Origin: Microvelia longipes
Lineage: Eukaryota > Arthropoda > Insecta > Hemiptera > Veliidae
Direction of reading: 5' to 3'
Length of the DNA stretch: 64,000 nt
Assembly: GCA_018340805.1 (NCBI GenBank)
Contig: JACMZG010001913.1
Location: 4,707,244 to 4,771,243 of the forward strand
Below, piece after piece: positions 31,945 to 43,571 of the stretch. Position 1 is the first letter of the stretch. Each line of letters begins with the position of its first letter. Position numbers and translations under genes: made by a program. The notes beneath the pieces were generated by a model, which was given only the letters and a program-made list of their open reading frames with translations, was not told the origin of the DNA and made no database searches.

Positions 31945-33215
31945 TTGCTGTGATATTAAGTTAAGGCTAGGTTAGATAGGGTCACCTTGGGGAAATATGT
32001 TAAAGCCGGGTGTGCGCCTACAGCATAGCTGGAGGAACTATCACCCAATTTTGTGATATTTAGGTTTAGTTAGTTTAGGCTGAACGGCAAACAGTCCCGG
32101 CAATCTGTTAAAACCGGCTGGCTGGCTTGTCCTAGGCTAGGTCATGCAGATATTTTTTAACTAGGATTAAGTATTTATTTTAGGTTTAGTCAGTGTTTAG
32201 TTTAGAATCGACCACTGTTATCTTCACCCCGGCAATATGTTCAAACCGCAGTGTATGGGTTTCTCTTGTGAAAAGCAGTGGCCGAACTCTGTGATATTAG
32301 GCTTTAGTTGTTTTTCTTTAGGCTAGTGAGGTCATTAGGCTGCGAAGGTAGGCCAACCGAGTCAGTTAAACCCGATGTTGAGTCCGTTCCCACGGGAGGC
32401 ACGGTTAGAAACTCTGTTGGGCCTAACTACCCTGTAAGACCCATTAGCTTCATCAGCGACATCTTTCATCTTCAGTGTCTGTAGGTGTGACGGGGCTAGC
32501 GCGTGCTGCGAGTGGTGGGTTGTGTCGGGGGGTATTGCGGCCAGGCTGGATCCGTTGGTCGTCGGGAAGCCTTGGCTGAAAGCTCTCCTATGTCGGAGAT
32601 GGAGTATGTGGTAGAGCTGGAGGGCGACCAGATTGACTGGTGGGACCACCACATGGGAGGGTTCCCCCTAGGGTACCTTTTCAGTTTTTGGTGCCGTTGG
32701 TCTTTGGAGCATTCGGAGGCACTTCATCGCAACACTGGTAGTTAACGAAGCATCCACCTTCGAGAGGTCTTCAGCCTCCCCTTTCGGACTGGAGCAGGAT
32801 GTGGGAGGAAGGGTAAGTCAGAGATGCCCCCCTCACTGGTCAGAAGTTAGCCTACCATGTGGTGGGACAGTGGTGGAGACCATTAGTCACGCGATGGACC
32901 AACATTCCTTGCCAATAGGGGGTATGCACCTCGCGGAGGGGTTTTACCTCTAGAGTGTTAGTGGGGTAAGGCTTAACAATCGCTGCTACGGTACCGGCTG
33001 GGCAGTCGAGATGTCGGTCAGTCCCCACACTCCTTGGTACCGAAGCCATAGGCTAGGCTTCGTCATCGTCATTTCCCAAAGGAAAATCCTAGGTATAGGA
33101 ACCTTCGTATGATCAGGAGCAATCCCCTTTTAGGGGTGTTGGCTGCTTTGATTTCGAGGGATAAAGCTTTCTGCTAGAGGCCGTCGCGTTTTTCCATCCG
33201 TGACAAAAAAATAAA
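31945..33215 (+). mobile_element. GC-rich retroposon X, longer copy
   Basis: Plus-strand end GACAAAAAAATAAAATAATT looks like a retroposon tail; the 3' 330 bp is shared with 12690-13625. The 5' part (about 31975-32350) holds three diverged units, each with a CCGGCAAT-like start, an AAACCG word and GTGATATTTAGGTTTAG. The middle is markedly GC-rich with open frames on both strands (80 codons plus, 96 and 65 codons minus) that resemble no protein I know. It could be a LINE 3' region or a large SINE-like element. Confidence 0.6.
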
Positions 33216-34140
33216 ATAATTAAATTCCTGTGAAAATCGGCTGGCATGCTAACCCAGCACTTAAATTTTCCAAGTTTAGATAAGATCTAGATTAAGATAT
33301 TTAGTTGATATAAAAAGATAAAATGGATTTCGCTTTCATAGTAAACTTAATAATAATATAAATCTAATGCCAGGTACTTAGTATGATAAGCACGTGGTAT
33401 CCCTTGGGTGAAGTAAAAGAAACATGGATGGGGAAAAATAGGAAAAAAGAGGAAAAGTGAGAGACTTAAGGGTGAAGTGTAAAATAAATGGAGGTTGAAA
33501 GAAAATAAATAACATTTTTACAGAGTAGACCTTTGATAAGATTTTCTTTTTGCAAATTTTTTCTCTTCTTTCTCAATAGTGTTTTCTTATTTCCATGAAA
33601 ATATAAAAAAATCCTCAAAAAAATGTATTAGCTGTAAGAAAAGTATATATGTCTACGATTAATTTTAAAAGTATCATAATTTTGATTAAAAATTCAAAAT
33701 TCCAAAATAGTTTTCCGGGCTGCGAATTATAACTATACGTATGTATTTTTGATTGCTAATAATAAATTAATAGTTTTATATTTTCAATTTATTGTTGCAT
33801 TACATTTTGTTTTTTTGGAAAATTGTAAAAATAAAAATATATTGAGATGCTGGGTTGAATCAGAATGAGTAAAGGGATGAGAGTTTTTCAATGGGAAACA
33901 TTCGTCCATAATCGGATAAAATCGAATTTTAGAAGTTGAATACGTGTATTGCAAAGATTGTTGGGTAATTTGATTACGTAAAAAATATATCTATGAAATG
34001 TAAGAAATTTCTTTACTGTTTATTTAATTTATTATATATTTTTTACTATATTTCATTATTGTATATTTTACGTGGAATGATTTAAATCTTAACAGATTAT
34101 CATTATGACACACTATTATTATTAATATAATAAATAAATA

Positions 34141-34143
<3 letters not shown>
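33216..34143. other. AT-rich spacer
   Basis: No repeats or coding segments recognised. Confidence 0.35.
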
Positions 34144-34207
<64 letters not shown>

Positions 34208-34208
34208 T
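34144..34208. repeat. (TA)n microsatellite
   Basis: TA run preceded by AATAAATAAATAAATAA; it abuts the tail end of a SINE-A fragment, consistent with expansion of its tail. Confidence 0.95.
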
Positions 34209-34218
34209 ATGTATATAA

Positions 34219-34295
34219 TAATGCCTCGTTAGGGCCTTTTGCCATACAGGGATTTGCTCTGCGGGACACCACGCGGTGGGTCACAGCTACAGCTC
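34219..34295 (-). mobile_element. SINE-A 3' fragment
   Basis: The minus strand carries GACCCACCGCGTGGTGTCCCGCAG and an AAGGCCCTAACGAGGCAT end, diverged from the other SINE-A copies. The tRNA-like head is absent. Confidence 0.6.
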
Positions 34296-34340
34296 AAAGC
34301 AAGCTAATATATTACAAAAAATATATTTGACCTCCGTATG

Positions 34341-34344
<4 letters not shown>

Positions 34345-34407
<63 letters not shown>
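34345..34407. repeat. (TA)n microsatellite
   Basis: Pure TA. Confidence 0.96.
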
Positions 34408-34410
<3 letters not shown>

Positions 34411-35239
34411 TCTTTCTTTCAGAAATTTTACAAATAAAGATGTGCCATGCATCTAGTGAGGGATTTGTAGGAGACATGCCTCTAGTTTAATACATTTGTT
34501 GATTAACGAAAATTTTAATTTTTATTAAATAAAGATAAATATTCCCGAATTTCATAGACTCATTATTTCTGGGAAAATTCGCTTAAACTGATATTACAAC
34601 GTGAACACAGCTTACTCTATACTTTATAAATTTTCAAAGTGATTCAACGTCCTTTACCTACATATTGTATAAATCATTTTAGTTTTTGCATAATTTCTAA
34701 ACCAAATTTCAACATCCTTTTCTTTGAACTTTTTCCCAAAAATTATTATCGATTGTAATGAAAAGCTTTGAAAATTTAAATTGTTCTTAACCGAGGGATG
34801 GAAAATGTTTGCCAACATGGCGAGTAGAGTGAAACCCGATAGGCATTCAAGTTTGCTTTTAGCCTACAAGTTTTCGGTTTACTTAAATTTGCTCTCTTTG
34901 GGCAAAATCCTATTAGAAACCTTTTTGTGGTTTTTCTGATTCTCCACAAATATCCTTTGCTTAATAAAAGGATATTTTATACTCGTAAAATTGAAATTAC
35001 TTAAAAAAACTGACAAGTATGATGGAAACAGTTCTATCAAGTAATGAAGGAATCGTTTTAACTTATATTTGTATTTAAGATGGCTTATATTAAGTCCTTC
35101 CTCTTAAGTCCTTTTCATATTTTTGCTAATATTAAGATGTTTTTCCCTTCAAATATTAATTTTTATTGCTGATGTAAGAATAATTAACCTTAAGTTTGTG
35201 AATTTAATCACAGAAATCAACATTTAAAGTTATATTTAA
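34408..35239. other. AT-rich spacer
   Basis: Nothing recognised. Confidence 0.35.
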
Positions 35240-35410
35240 GGCAATAAACTTTAAGTTTTCGTCTATATATTTATTTATGGCAATAAAATTTCATCTATAT
35301 ATTTATTTATGGCAATAAAATTTCATCTATATATTTATTAAAGGCAATAAAATTTCATCTATATATTTTTTAAGGCAATAAACTTTCGTCTATATATTTA
35401 TTTAAGGCTA
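35240..35410. repeat. Minisatellite, unit about 32 bp, about 5 copies
   Basis: GGCAATAAAATTTCATCTAT plus ATATTTATTTAT, with one shortened and two diverged units. Confidence 0.9.
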
Positions 35411-37084
35411 TATATTTATTTGGGGGTGCTGCCCAAAAAAAAATAAAAAACTTGGTCGACTCCCCCTTATAAATTTTGGGGGGCCACCCCCGGGAAAATT
35501 AAAAACAATCGATCGGTCACCTGTATAAATTTAAAGAATACCACTCCCCTAAAAAAATGGTACAATTGGCTCTAATAACCCAATAATAGGGAACACTTTT
35601 CACTTCCAAAGTAAAAAAGTGTTTCTTTACTCCCTAAAAACTAGTTAATAAACTTTAAATTATACATCGTCTGGAGATAAAATGGTATTTTTCCCTCACA
35701 ATTAATAACCTCCCTCAGCTTCTCTTCAGGATTTAATTGTCATAAATTTTCTTTTGCATCGAGAGTTAAATACATAAATACGTCGGATTTTCCTCGGGAG
35801 TTAAATGCTTTCGTTCCTTTAGCATTTGGCTTAGGAACCAACAAACTGTTCACGGAAATAATAGCATTCTTTACTCCCTTGGTGCATAAATAACTATTAC
35901 ATGATTTACACTGCCTTCGAATTAGAAACGAAAGAGAAAAGGGAACAGACAAAGTTTATAAATAGACGAGACCGGAGTTTACCAAGGAAATAAAGGTCAA
36001 ACAAAGGTCTAACCTCGATTTGTCTGCTACCTATATACCTAAACCTAACAAACACCCTACAAGCAAAATCCATCTCAATACCTTTGCTATGTTGTATATG
36101 TCCATCAATTAATTTTAGTATTATTATTTGGATTTTCAGATGTTTATATAGTGTGCATGTTTTTACTGCGTTGTTAGTAAAAATGATTGTTTTATGGTGG
36201 GCTGTATGACACAATAAAGACTTATTTTATCTCCTTTCCACAAGGGTTATAAATATGTTTTGTTTTGGCTATAAAATTACTATTTCACTGCCTACCTTGA
36301 CTTAAAAAATTAACTTTAAATACAGTTATAACTTGCTTCTCATCTCTAAAACCTAATTAATTGTTCTAAAAGTTAAAACCTCGAAAATACCATCTTTACA
36401 TTCTACGCAACAAACTTCCTTCTATAAAAAAATTCCACAGGAAAAAGTAAAGCGTATAACTTCTTTGTGAGCTCTCTCTTTACACGTTTATGGCAGAGTA
36501 AAAAGTTAGAAGCAAGTTTATGAATATTTTAGAAGCTATTTGAGACCATGTAAAGTAATAAGTGGTTTCCTAAGTACAAAGTAAAACACCCGGAAAATGA
36601 TACTCTGCATAGATAATAATAATAAAGATTCAAGGAAATATAAATTCATAGGAAATTAACAGTGCAGACAAGTCATTATAATAATATTTGATGAAGAAAA
36701 AGAAAGTAAAACTTCGCGTTAATAAGAATAGCAGCTGTGAGTAAAATACCTAATAAATCATACAGTGTGTCAATGGTATTTAAAGAGAACAGTAAAAATA
36801 CTACTCTGCGTTAATTCGCGATTCATAGAGATAGTTGTAAGGTTGGCAATACCAATGGCGGGAAAACATAAGACTGGTCAATTTTTTTATCATAGGATTA
36901 GCATGGCAGCTGATAAAAATTCTTCTTTTATTTCTTTATTGTTCGTTAATTTGTGATAAATGAGGTAAAAATTGATAGAGCGACCAATGGTGCTGTATTA
37001 CATTGATGAATACTTCGATTATTCCAGGATTTTAAATATATAATTAGGCTCTTATCACTACAGACTTAAATTTGTTAAACCCAT
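35411..37084. other. Unrecognised AT-rich DNA
   Basis: Minus-strand frames of 70 and 102 codons at 35740-36214 overlap in different frames and have no recognisable motif. A 63-codon plus frame at 36765 likewise. No splice or polyadenylation pattern ties them together. Confidence 0.35.
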
Positions 37085-37555
37085 ATGTGTGTCTGTGTGT
37101 GTGTGTGTGTGTGAGAGAGTTTGCTATCATCTCTTATGAGACGAGTTTGTTTCATTTTTTTATCAGCATTAGTTCAATTTTTATTGAATGACTTGTTTTT
37201 TTTTAAATTGTAGCAAATTGGAAAATTGTCCGATTGAGTTAAATTCAGTTCTAGTGTTTACCAGTACCTAATACGTTCACTTTTAGTTTTATTACAACAA
37301 GTATCCATGATTTTTTTGAATCATTAAAATTAAGGAGCATTGAGCTTAGTCAGTGCTGTATGGGTGACCGCTGAGAATGATACGGATGCATTTACTATCT
37401 GAAGACGAGCGTAGCTAGTCCGAAGGCATGTTGCAGTATAAATTTGCCGAACTGTATTTCTGAAGACGAGTGAAGCGAGTCCGAAGCAGGGAGGATGAGC
37501 GTAACGAATCCTATGTAATGGGGAAAAGTTCCGAGGTACCCCGTACCCGATACAT
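37085..37555 (+). mobile_element. Rep-A 3' two-thirds
   Basis: Begins in a (TG)n tract where Rep-A has TCTGTCTGTATGTGTG, jumps to TTTATCAGCATTAGTTCAAT, and keeps GGAGCATTGAGC, GACGAGCGTAGCTAGTCCGA and GTACCCCGTACCCGA. The GAAGACGAGYG segment is duplicated (37399 and 37462). The internal GTCATTAACCC region is deleted. Confidence 0.8.
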
Positions 37556-38204
37556 ATAGAATAAAAAAACATCGCTGAATGCAATATTTGTCTATTTTTA
37601 TATTTCGTTATTTATTCACGAGTACATTGATTTATTTACTTTCTTTATTTACCCTACTTTTATTATTTTCTTTATTTTTTGACCGCATAGCATGGCGATA
37701 CTCCTAAGCAGTAAATTGTTCAAGTTTAGAGTAAATGAAGAGAAGACAAGAGTAAAGAAAGGGTTGGAAGAACAATGTAAAACAGTCTGGATATTACAAC
37801 AATAGAGACCCTTGTAAAGAAATAAAATTAAATTGTTTTAACACCAGACACAATGTTCAGTCCATGGCTGAATGCGGAGTAATAACGAATTTTCTCTTAG
37901 TTAAATTCACTATCTGGAATTTAGCTACTAGTTTAGCTGCAAACTCTCTTTGGGTTATTGATGTTATTGGGAATTTTCTGACAATATGCAGTAATAGACC
38001 AAGAGCCCAGGTGTTTTGTTAATAAAAAGTGTAATGGCTGGAACCGGTCTCAATTTTTTCGTAAACACCTTCCTGAACAGGATCTGCAATCTGCGACTCG
38101 TATCGGATGGTGTCCCAGGCAGAACCTTTGACCCCTAAAGTGCGTTCTGCCTGGGACACTATCTGGAATTAAGCTGCTAGTTTAGCTGCTACTTTAGATG
38201 GAGC
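37556..38204. other. Spacer with a strong hairpin
   Basis: GTGTCCCAGGCAGAAC (38110-38125) and GTTCTGCCTGGGACAC (38144-38159) form a perfect 16-bp stem with an 18-base loop. CTATCTGGAATTWAGCTRCTAG occurs on both sides (37911 and 38159), and GCAAACTCTCTTTGGG recurs at 38709. Confidence 0.7.
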
Positions 38205-38395
38205 CACCGTGGTGTAGTGGTTAAGGTACGCGGCCAATACACAGACATGAAATGGAATTTAGTCATGGTTCAATTCAGTACGGGCCTCTAGATTATTATG
38301 AGAGGGATAAAAATTCTGTGTACCACGTCCTTCAGTAAATGAAAAAGTAAGTAATTGAAACGGTTAGGCAAAAATTTAGGACTCTCAACAGTAGA
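38205..38395 (+). mobile_element. SINE-B, tRNA-derived
   Basis: GTGGTGTAGTGGTTAAGGT (38213-38231) is an A-box-like tRNA head and GGTTCAATTCA (38268-38278) a B-box-like element. The body has GAGAGGGATAAAAATTCTG and TACCACGTCC. The 3' body recurs in reverse at 5885-5965. Not a functional tRNA gene: the anticodon arm is not formed. Confidence 0.75.
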
Positions 38396-38954
38396 TTCAT
38401 TGTAGTATTCTGTTTGCTTGTAGTTTAAAGTGTTGGAAGTTTGGTTTCACAGTGGGCACGTGTTGTTCCTAGTTTTCACTAGACTGTAAGAGTCAGTGAA
38501 AATATGTATGATTGCTTGAAAAAGCATGAGAAACATAGATATACTTTACACATGAAATTTAAAAAAAGTAGAACACTATCTATAGGGAGCTGGCAAACGG
38601 GCCCAACAACGTGGCCTACTTGCTGGTAGTTACTGCCACTTCCCCCATATTACTAGGTTATGTATTATTACACTACTCTATTACTAGTAGTATTATTACA
38701 CTACTACTAACTGCAAACTCTCTTTGGGATATATATTGATGTTATTGGGACTTTTCGGACTTTTCTGACAATATGCAGTAAACTACTTTGATTCTTATGA
38801 ATTTCCACCAGAATTTGTTTAATTTCTTTCATTTCCTTATAAACACCGAAATATTTGGTAACAAGTGGTTTATTAACCTACTTGAAATCAATTGTATTTA
38901 CTTTTAATGATCCGACGATAAATTAATTTATTTATATGGTTAAAATTAAAGCAT
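38396..38954. other. Spacer
   Basis: TTACTAGTAGTATTATTACACTACTACT words near 38680-38708; otherwise unrecognised. Confidence 0.35.
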
Positions 38955-39215
38955 ATATCTGTCTGTATTTTTCAAAGGAAATGCGCTAAAACCTTTAAAG
39001 ATACTGACTAAGCTTAAAGCTAAGTAACTGAGCTTTAAACTAGTGCAAAAGAGTACTTCTAATTTTAGATGCATAGTTTTGTACAACCAACTGGATAATT
39101 ATGCGCATTTTCTTTGAAAAATACAGACAAAATGAGTTACGAGCAGTGCTTGACAATTGAGTAACTGCTTAGGTTCTTAAGCATGCGGACCACCGCGCCA
39201 GAATGTTTGTAAATA
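38955..39215 (+). mobile_element. Partial copy of the 11.8-kb palindrome element
   Basis: GTCTGTATTTTTCAAAGG, ATGCGCTAAAACCTTT, the loop, and ATGAGTTACGAGCAGTGCTT match 12095-12310, ending in GCGGACCACCGCGCCAGAAT. This copy keeps the loop but has lost most of both arms. Confidence 0.8.
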
Positions 39216-39787
39216 ATAGAGACTATTAAGTGGTTATCCTTTATAATACAATTAATGTTTTAGATAGTTGTCAATGCTAGAGACCCATTTAGGCCATCTT
39301 CCAGTAAAACATTGCCTTCGAACAATCAAATTAAAATAAGGGTACGGTAATGAAAGCTACCATATTTGGGTCTTACATGTAATAATAATATTAATAATAA
39401 AATTATTTATTTTCCACCAAAATAAAATACAAATACAAATTACATCAATATTTTTTACTATGCTTGATTATTTAAAAACATATTGTACAAATATATTTAT
39501 GTTGAATTAATAATTTGGCAGGGCCTCAGTAGGAGTTAAACTCCTAGCGAGGGTCTGTCTCAAGATGCACATTTATAATAGAACATTTTTCATGTATATC
39601 AATGTTATTAAAAGTATTATTTATGTTAGTTACATTTGATAATTCATTTGAAACATATCTTTCATGTTTAGTATCTTAAATTTTTCTTAAGGACTTCTCA
39701 TAAGTTTAAGTTTATTGAATATGCGATGCTTTAGATACTTTCATTAAAATATAAAGTAAAGTTTATGAAAGTTGTTTTTATGTACAA
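39216..39787. other. Spacer with a possible LINE 3' end on the minus strand
   Basis: At 39380-39545 the minus strand has a stem-loop (AGACCCTCGCTAGGAG against CTCCTACTGAGGCCCT), then AT-rich DNA ending in a TAATATTATTATTAC-type tail. This resembles the 3' stem-loops of the LINE copies at 50222 and 53150. Confidence 0.35.
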
Positions 39788-39970
39788 GCAAAGTCTATCT
39801 TGTAACACCCAAGTCTATATGGTAACACCCAAGTCTATATAGTAACACCCAAGTCTATATGGTAACACCCAAGTTTATATGGTAACACCCAAGTCTATCT
39901 GGTAAACCCAAGTCTATATGGTAACACAAGTCTATATGGTAACACCCAAGTATATCTGGTAACACCCTGA
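39788..39970. repeat. Minisatellite, 20-bp unit, 9 copies
   Basis: AAGTCTATATGGTAACACCC, with two shortened units and T/C variants. Confidence 0.95.
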
Positions 39971-40290
39971 GAATATAATTTAGTAATATTATTACATTAA
40001 AAGAGTCTCATGTATATTTTGATTTTCAGGTACGTTGCAGATATATTGCTACTCGGAAAAGTTACAAAAAAGGTATTTAGTTATTTACTTCTAAAAAAGT
40101 AGGGAAAAAGTTGCTGTCACAACGCTTCAGCACTTTTGACTAAAGCAGTTACTCCTACATTTAGTATTACATCCTCCCCTCACTATTATCAACCTCCTTG
40201 ATCACGATCACCACAAGACATCAGCATATCATTACCTCCTCATATCCTCCTACGATCTTTGTATCCATATGGCAATAAATATATGACCTA
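39971..40290. other. Spacer
   Basis: Unrecognised; becomes pyrimidine-rich to the right. Confidence 0.35.
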
Positions 40291-40545
40291 TTCCTCGCCC
40301 CTTCCACTATCACCTTGTCTTTACCTCTGCCACTATCACTTCACTTGTCCTTACCTTGTCACCTTGTCCTTACCACTGTCACTATCACCTGTCTTACCTC
40401 TGCCAATCACTTGTCCTTACCTCACTGTCCTCTGCCAATATCACCTTGCCTTACCACTGCCACAATCATCTTGTCCTTACCACTACCACTATCACCTTTC
40501 CTCACTACTTCCATCACCCTATGACTATCACACAACACTTGCAAT
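40291..40545. repeat. Pyrimidine-rich imperfect repeat
   Basis: Irregular CTTGTCCTTACCACTGCCAC units of about 25 bp, strongly C/T/A on the plus strand. The three overlapping frames here (leucine/serine/proline-rich) are repeat translations. Confidence 0.85.
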
Positions 40546-40674
40546 AATTTTTTTTTACCTGAACTCCACGGGGTTTTTAGTCTAAAGGTAATTAATATTG
40601 AATAAATAAGTTCCCATTCCGGATTGTATTTCGAGGTAAAGACATTTTTGTAATTTGTTTTATTCCCAGACTTG

Positions 40675-41190
40675 GGCGTCCGCAGGATTTTTCCTGGGGG
40701 GGGGGGTCAAAGCTGCCAAGTTCAGTCAATAATAATGTGCTGCGGGTTTAGTTTTCAGCACCCTTTGACAAAAGTCAGAGATAGGAGTTCAGTAAATCAC
40801 AGGAATTAACTAACCTAATATTAATTCATTAAAAAAAGTATGTAATATTTTTTTAATTGAGAGGATAATGAGATCAGATTAGCTTGTGTTACAGGAGAAA
40901 ATATACTAGACAAACTATGAACCAAGTCACATTTACAGTGCCGTAAAGGGGAGGGTAGAAGTACCGAGATCTTCCCTGGAGCAGTGTGTGCGTAAACTCT
41001 AGGGGTTCTCAGTAGAGTTGTGTTTAGAAGAGTAGAACCATTAAAATGACCCTACGGGTTCAAGCGTAAAAAATAAAATAAATAATAATAACTATTAAAT
41101 TTTTAATAATTTGCTGTGCGGGTCAATCTAACTTTTCTGATTTTCCAAAGGGGAAGTGACCCGTTTGACCTCCCCCGCGGTCACCAATTC
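40675..41190. mobile_element. Rep-C copy 2, without the array
   Basis: GGGCGTCCGCAGGATTTTTC, an 11-base G run, GTCAAAG at the left; AAGTGACCCGTTTGACC, TCCCCCGCGGTCACC at the right. It gives the likely size of the element without the tandem expansion (about 515 bp). Confidence 0.8.
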
Positions 41191-41379
41191 AGCCTCTGAC
41201 CTCGATCGATGCTGCTTAACATTAGTGATCCATATTAAAAAACGCAGATGTACTATCTGTATTGCAATAACACTTAGTTTTCTTATTTATTACTTAAATG
41301 GACACAACCATGTACCATATTTCATTTCAATTAGATTATCATCGATTTTTAACATTTAATAAAAACTTATACTTTACAT

Positions 41380-41840
41380 GTGATACAAATTGAACTAATG
41401 CTGATATTGAGATAAAATTTAACCCATTTCATGACCTTATATATGCCTCTATGCGCATACTAAACTTTAATCAATAAACACATTAAAATTCCAAAACGAA
41501 TTTTGGGATTTTTCTTGATAAATTACTGCTGGCAGACGTCATAGAACAATAATTTTCCGTATAGCACAACTAAGCCTAAAGATTGTTTTTTGTACTATGT
41601 ATAACGTATAGTGTGCGTAATAATAACGTAATAACGTAATAATGTGCTAGGGTGATAACCCTAGCATGGAAACACTGGGAGCTACTATAATATCACTCAC
41701 ACACACGCGCGCGCACTCACACATACTTATACTTAGGTCTTAAAAACTCGTGAATCGGATAATTCAGATTAAATTTGGTTTCGAATTTTTCCTCCAAAAC
41801 ACAGAACTTTTCTATTTACCTGGGGTATAGATGAGGTAAC
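41380..41840 (-). mobile_element. Rep-A fragment, minus strand
   Basis: AATGCTGATATTGAGATAAA, TTTTCCGTATAGCACAACTA, GTCTTAAAAACTCGTGAATC and a TTTACCTGGGGTATAGATG end match in reverse. A local ATAACGTAATAACG duplication and a TGCTAGGGT/ACCCTAGCA hairpin (41645-41666) interrupt the middle. Confidence 0.75.
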
Positions 41841-41952
41841 ATAATAATCGGTTTGTCATTTTTACTGCTAACCGAAGCAGACCATTTTATAACCATAGAC
41901 CAATTTATTACCACAGACCATTTTAATTTTGTAATCTGTTGGGTCTCTTAGT

Positions 41953-42123
41953 ATGTCAAAGAAATCCTCCCTGGTGCAAACTCTACGTAAATTTGTATAT
42001 CGCGCCATTTCGGTGTCGACAACGCCCACCGAGATTCAAGAAGGCCTTGACGGGAAGAAGAAAACCGCCAAGGAAGGTTTTATTCAAGTTCTCGTGCGTG
42101 CGCTCGTGCCGGTAGGATCCTGA
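41953..42123 (+). CDS. Candidate small open frame, 56 codons, unknown
   Basis: ATG at 41953 to TGA at 42121 reads MSKKSSLVQTLRKFVYRAIS, then VSTTPTEIQEGLDGKKKTAK and EGFIQVLVRALVPVGS. It lies in a locally GC-rich stretch within AT-rich DNA and uses many G/C-ending codons. The first 25 residues are basic with hydroxylated and hydrophobic residues and no acid, which can resemble a mitochondrial presequence, but this is weak. A good 5' splice site consensus (GGGTAAGTCAAT) follows at about 42213, so the segment could be part of a first exon, or the GC-rich stretch could be an unrecognised retroelement. A second frame (NPCVCAETGPYGG onward) is also open across 42121-42258. I do not recognise a family. 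Confidence 0.2.
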   Translation: MSKKSSLVQTLRKFVYRAISVSTTPTEIQEGLDGKKKTAKEGFIQVLVRALVPVGS

Positions 42124-43046
42124 ATCCATGTGTATGTGCCGAAACCGGGCCTTATGGTGGTGTTTTAGTGCAGTTCGCCAGGATCTACTCCGGATGGCTC
42201 ATCTCTGTTTTGGGTAAGTCAATGAGCCTTACGTTTGCACCTCCCCCCTTAAAATAGTATATTGTAGTCTCTCCCCGAGACTCTCAACTCTTTAACTTGG
42301 GCAGTAGTAGGACGACCAAATTGGTGCCTCTACCCCACAGTAATCCGTCATAATTGAAATTTCTTCAATCATTCAAAACTTGTTTGGTTGACAACTTAAG
42401 CTATCACTACACTGTGATAATTTAGCGAATTTTCTAAAGAAAAGTGAGGTACTAAGAATGGGGTCATGTTTTTCGTATGAACTGAAAATGTCTCAAATTT
42501 CATTGGTAATAACAAGGATGCCTAAGTTTTAAAATGACTTCCTTCATCTAACTTAGCAGGAGAATAAGCACAAAGAACGACCACAATTGAATTTCAACTT
42601 CAAAACTCTTTTCTTATTATTTTAATTTTAAAATATTATTCTAAAAAGTTTTACTGGTAAAACTTTCGACATTTTTATAAGAAAACTTCGCTAAATAAAA
42701 AGAATAACTTTGGTAAACTATCTTTTCATCAAAAAACAAAGGACCATTTTTAAAGAAAAGGAAGAGTAGAGTTTAATAAATAATAAATAACAGGTTTAAT
42801 GAATAAACGAACGTCTCGCCTTCAAGAAGATTAATGTAAGCGGGAAAAGACGCTCATAGAGAAGAAATAGCTCGCAACTCCACGAGCTAGGCGAATTTTT
42901 AATTAAATGATTCCACACTTTCGCATAAAAATCCATCGAGTCAAGAGTCATTAAAACATCGGTATGGGTATTTTTTGTAAAATTTCTGTTTCTCAATGTC
43001 AGTGCCAGTAAAAACTTTTCCTACAAGTGTATGGTGTAAATACACT
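42124..43046. other. Mixed spacer
   Basis: GC-rich to about 42260, then AT-rich. The 66-codon minus frame at 42796-42996 (MRNRNFTKNTHTDVLMTLDS and on) is unrecognised and uncalled. Confidence 0.3.
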
Positions 43047-43280
43047 GTCTGCCTCCGTGGCCGTGATCGTAAAGGCGTTCGATTTCGGCACCGGAGGTCC
43101 GGGGTTCGCAGCCCGGGCTATGCTCTAAGATTTTATGAATAGTATTTGTATTAAAAAAGATTTCGCCAACTTTTATTAATTCTTAGAGTGTAGTAGGTGC
43201 AACCCACCTGAGGTGGTTCCGCAGGGTTAATACCCTGATGGGCCGAAAGGCCTAAACGGGCATTTTATTAATTTTATTTT
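43047..43280 (+). mobile_element. SINE-A, plus-strand copy
   Basis: Head CTGCCTCCGTGGCCGTGATC with a B box GGGGTTCGCAGCCCGGG; body with TTTCGCCAAC; end GGTGGTTCCGCAGGGTTA and GGGCCGAAAGGCCTAAACGG then a TTTTATTAATTTTATTT tail. The tRNA-like head (A-box-like TGGCCGTGATCG) is degenerate, as usual for SINEs. Confidence 0.88.
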
Positions 43281-43571
43281 TATGGTATAAATGAAGAAAA
43301 GTAAAAATGTAATCTTGTATAATAATCGAAACAACGAAAGTAAAATAAAATCTGATAGTACTTGCTTACTACAAAGAGTCAAAAGAAATAATAGAGAAAA
43401 CAGAAACCTGATGATAAGCTCTCAAAGAAAAATACTTATAAGCACAAAAAAGAAATAGATTAGAAAATAATCTAGACCTAAAATGATCATGATAAATAAT
43501 GATAATATATGTTCGTCGATATAATAACCGTGTTAAAAATTTGAGAGTTTTTGAATTTAAACTCGAATAAT

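Noticed and set aside
40259..40585. Three overlapping leucine/serine/proline-rich frames
   Set aside because: All three frames are open because the DNA is a pyrimidine-rich repeat; not coding.
42110..42160. Another hammerhead-like motif (CCTGAATCC...GCCGAAACCGGG)
   Set aside because: CTGAATC does not fit CUGANGA, and no GTC triplet follows GAAAC in place.
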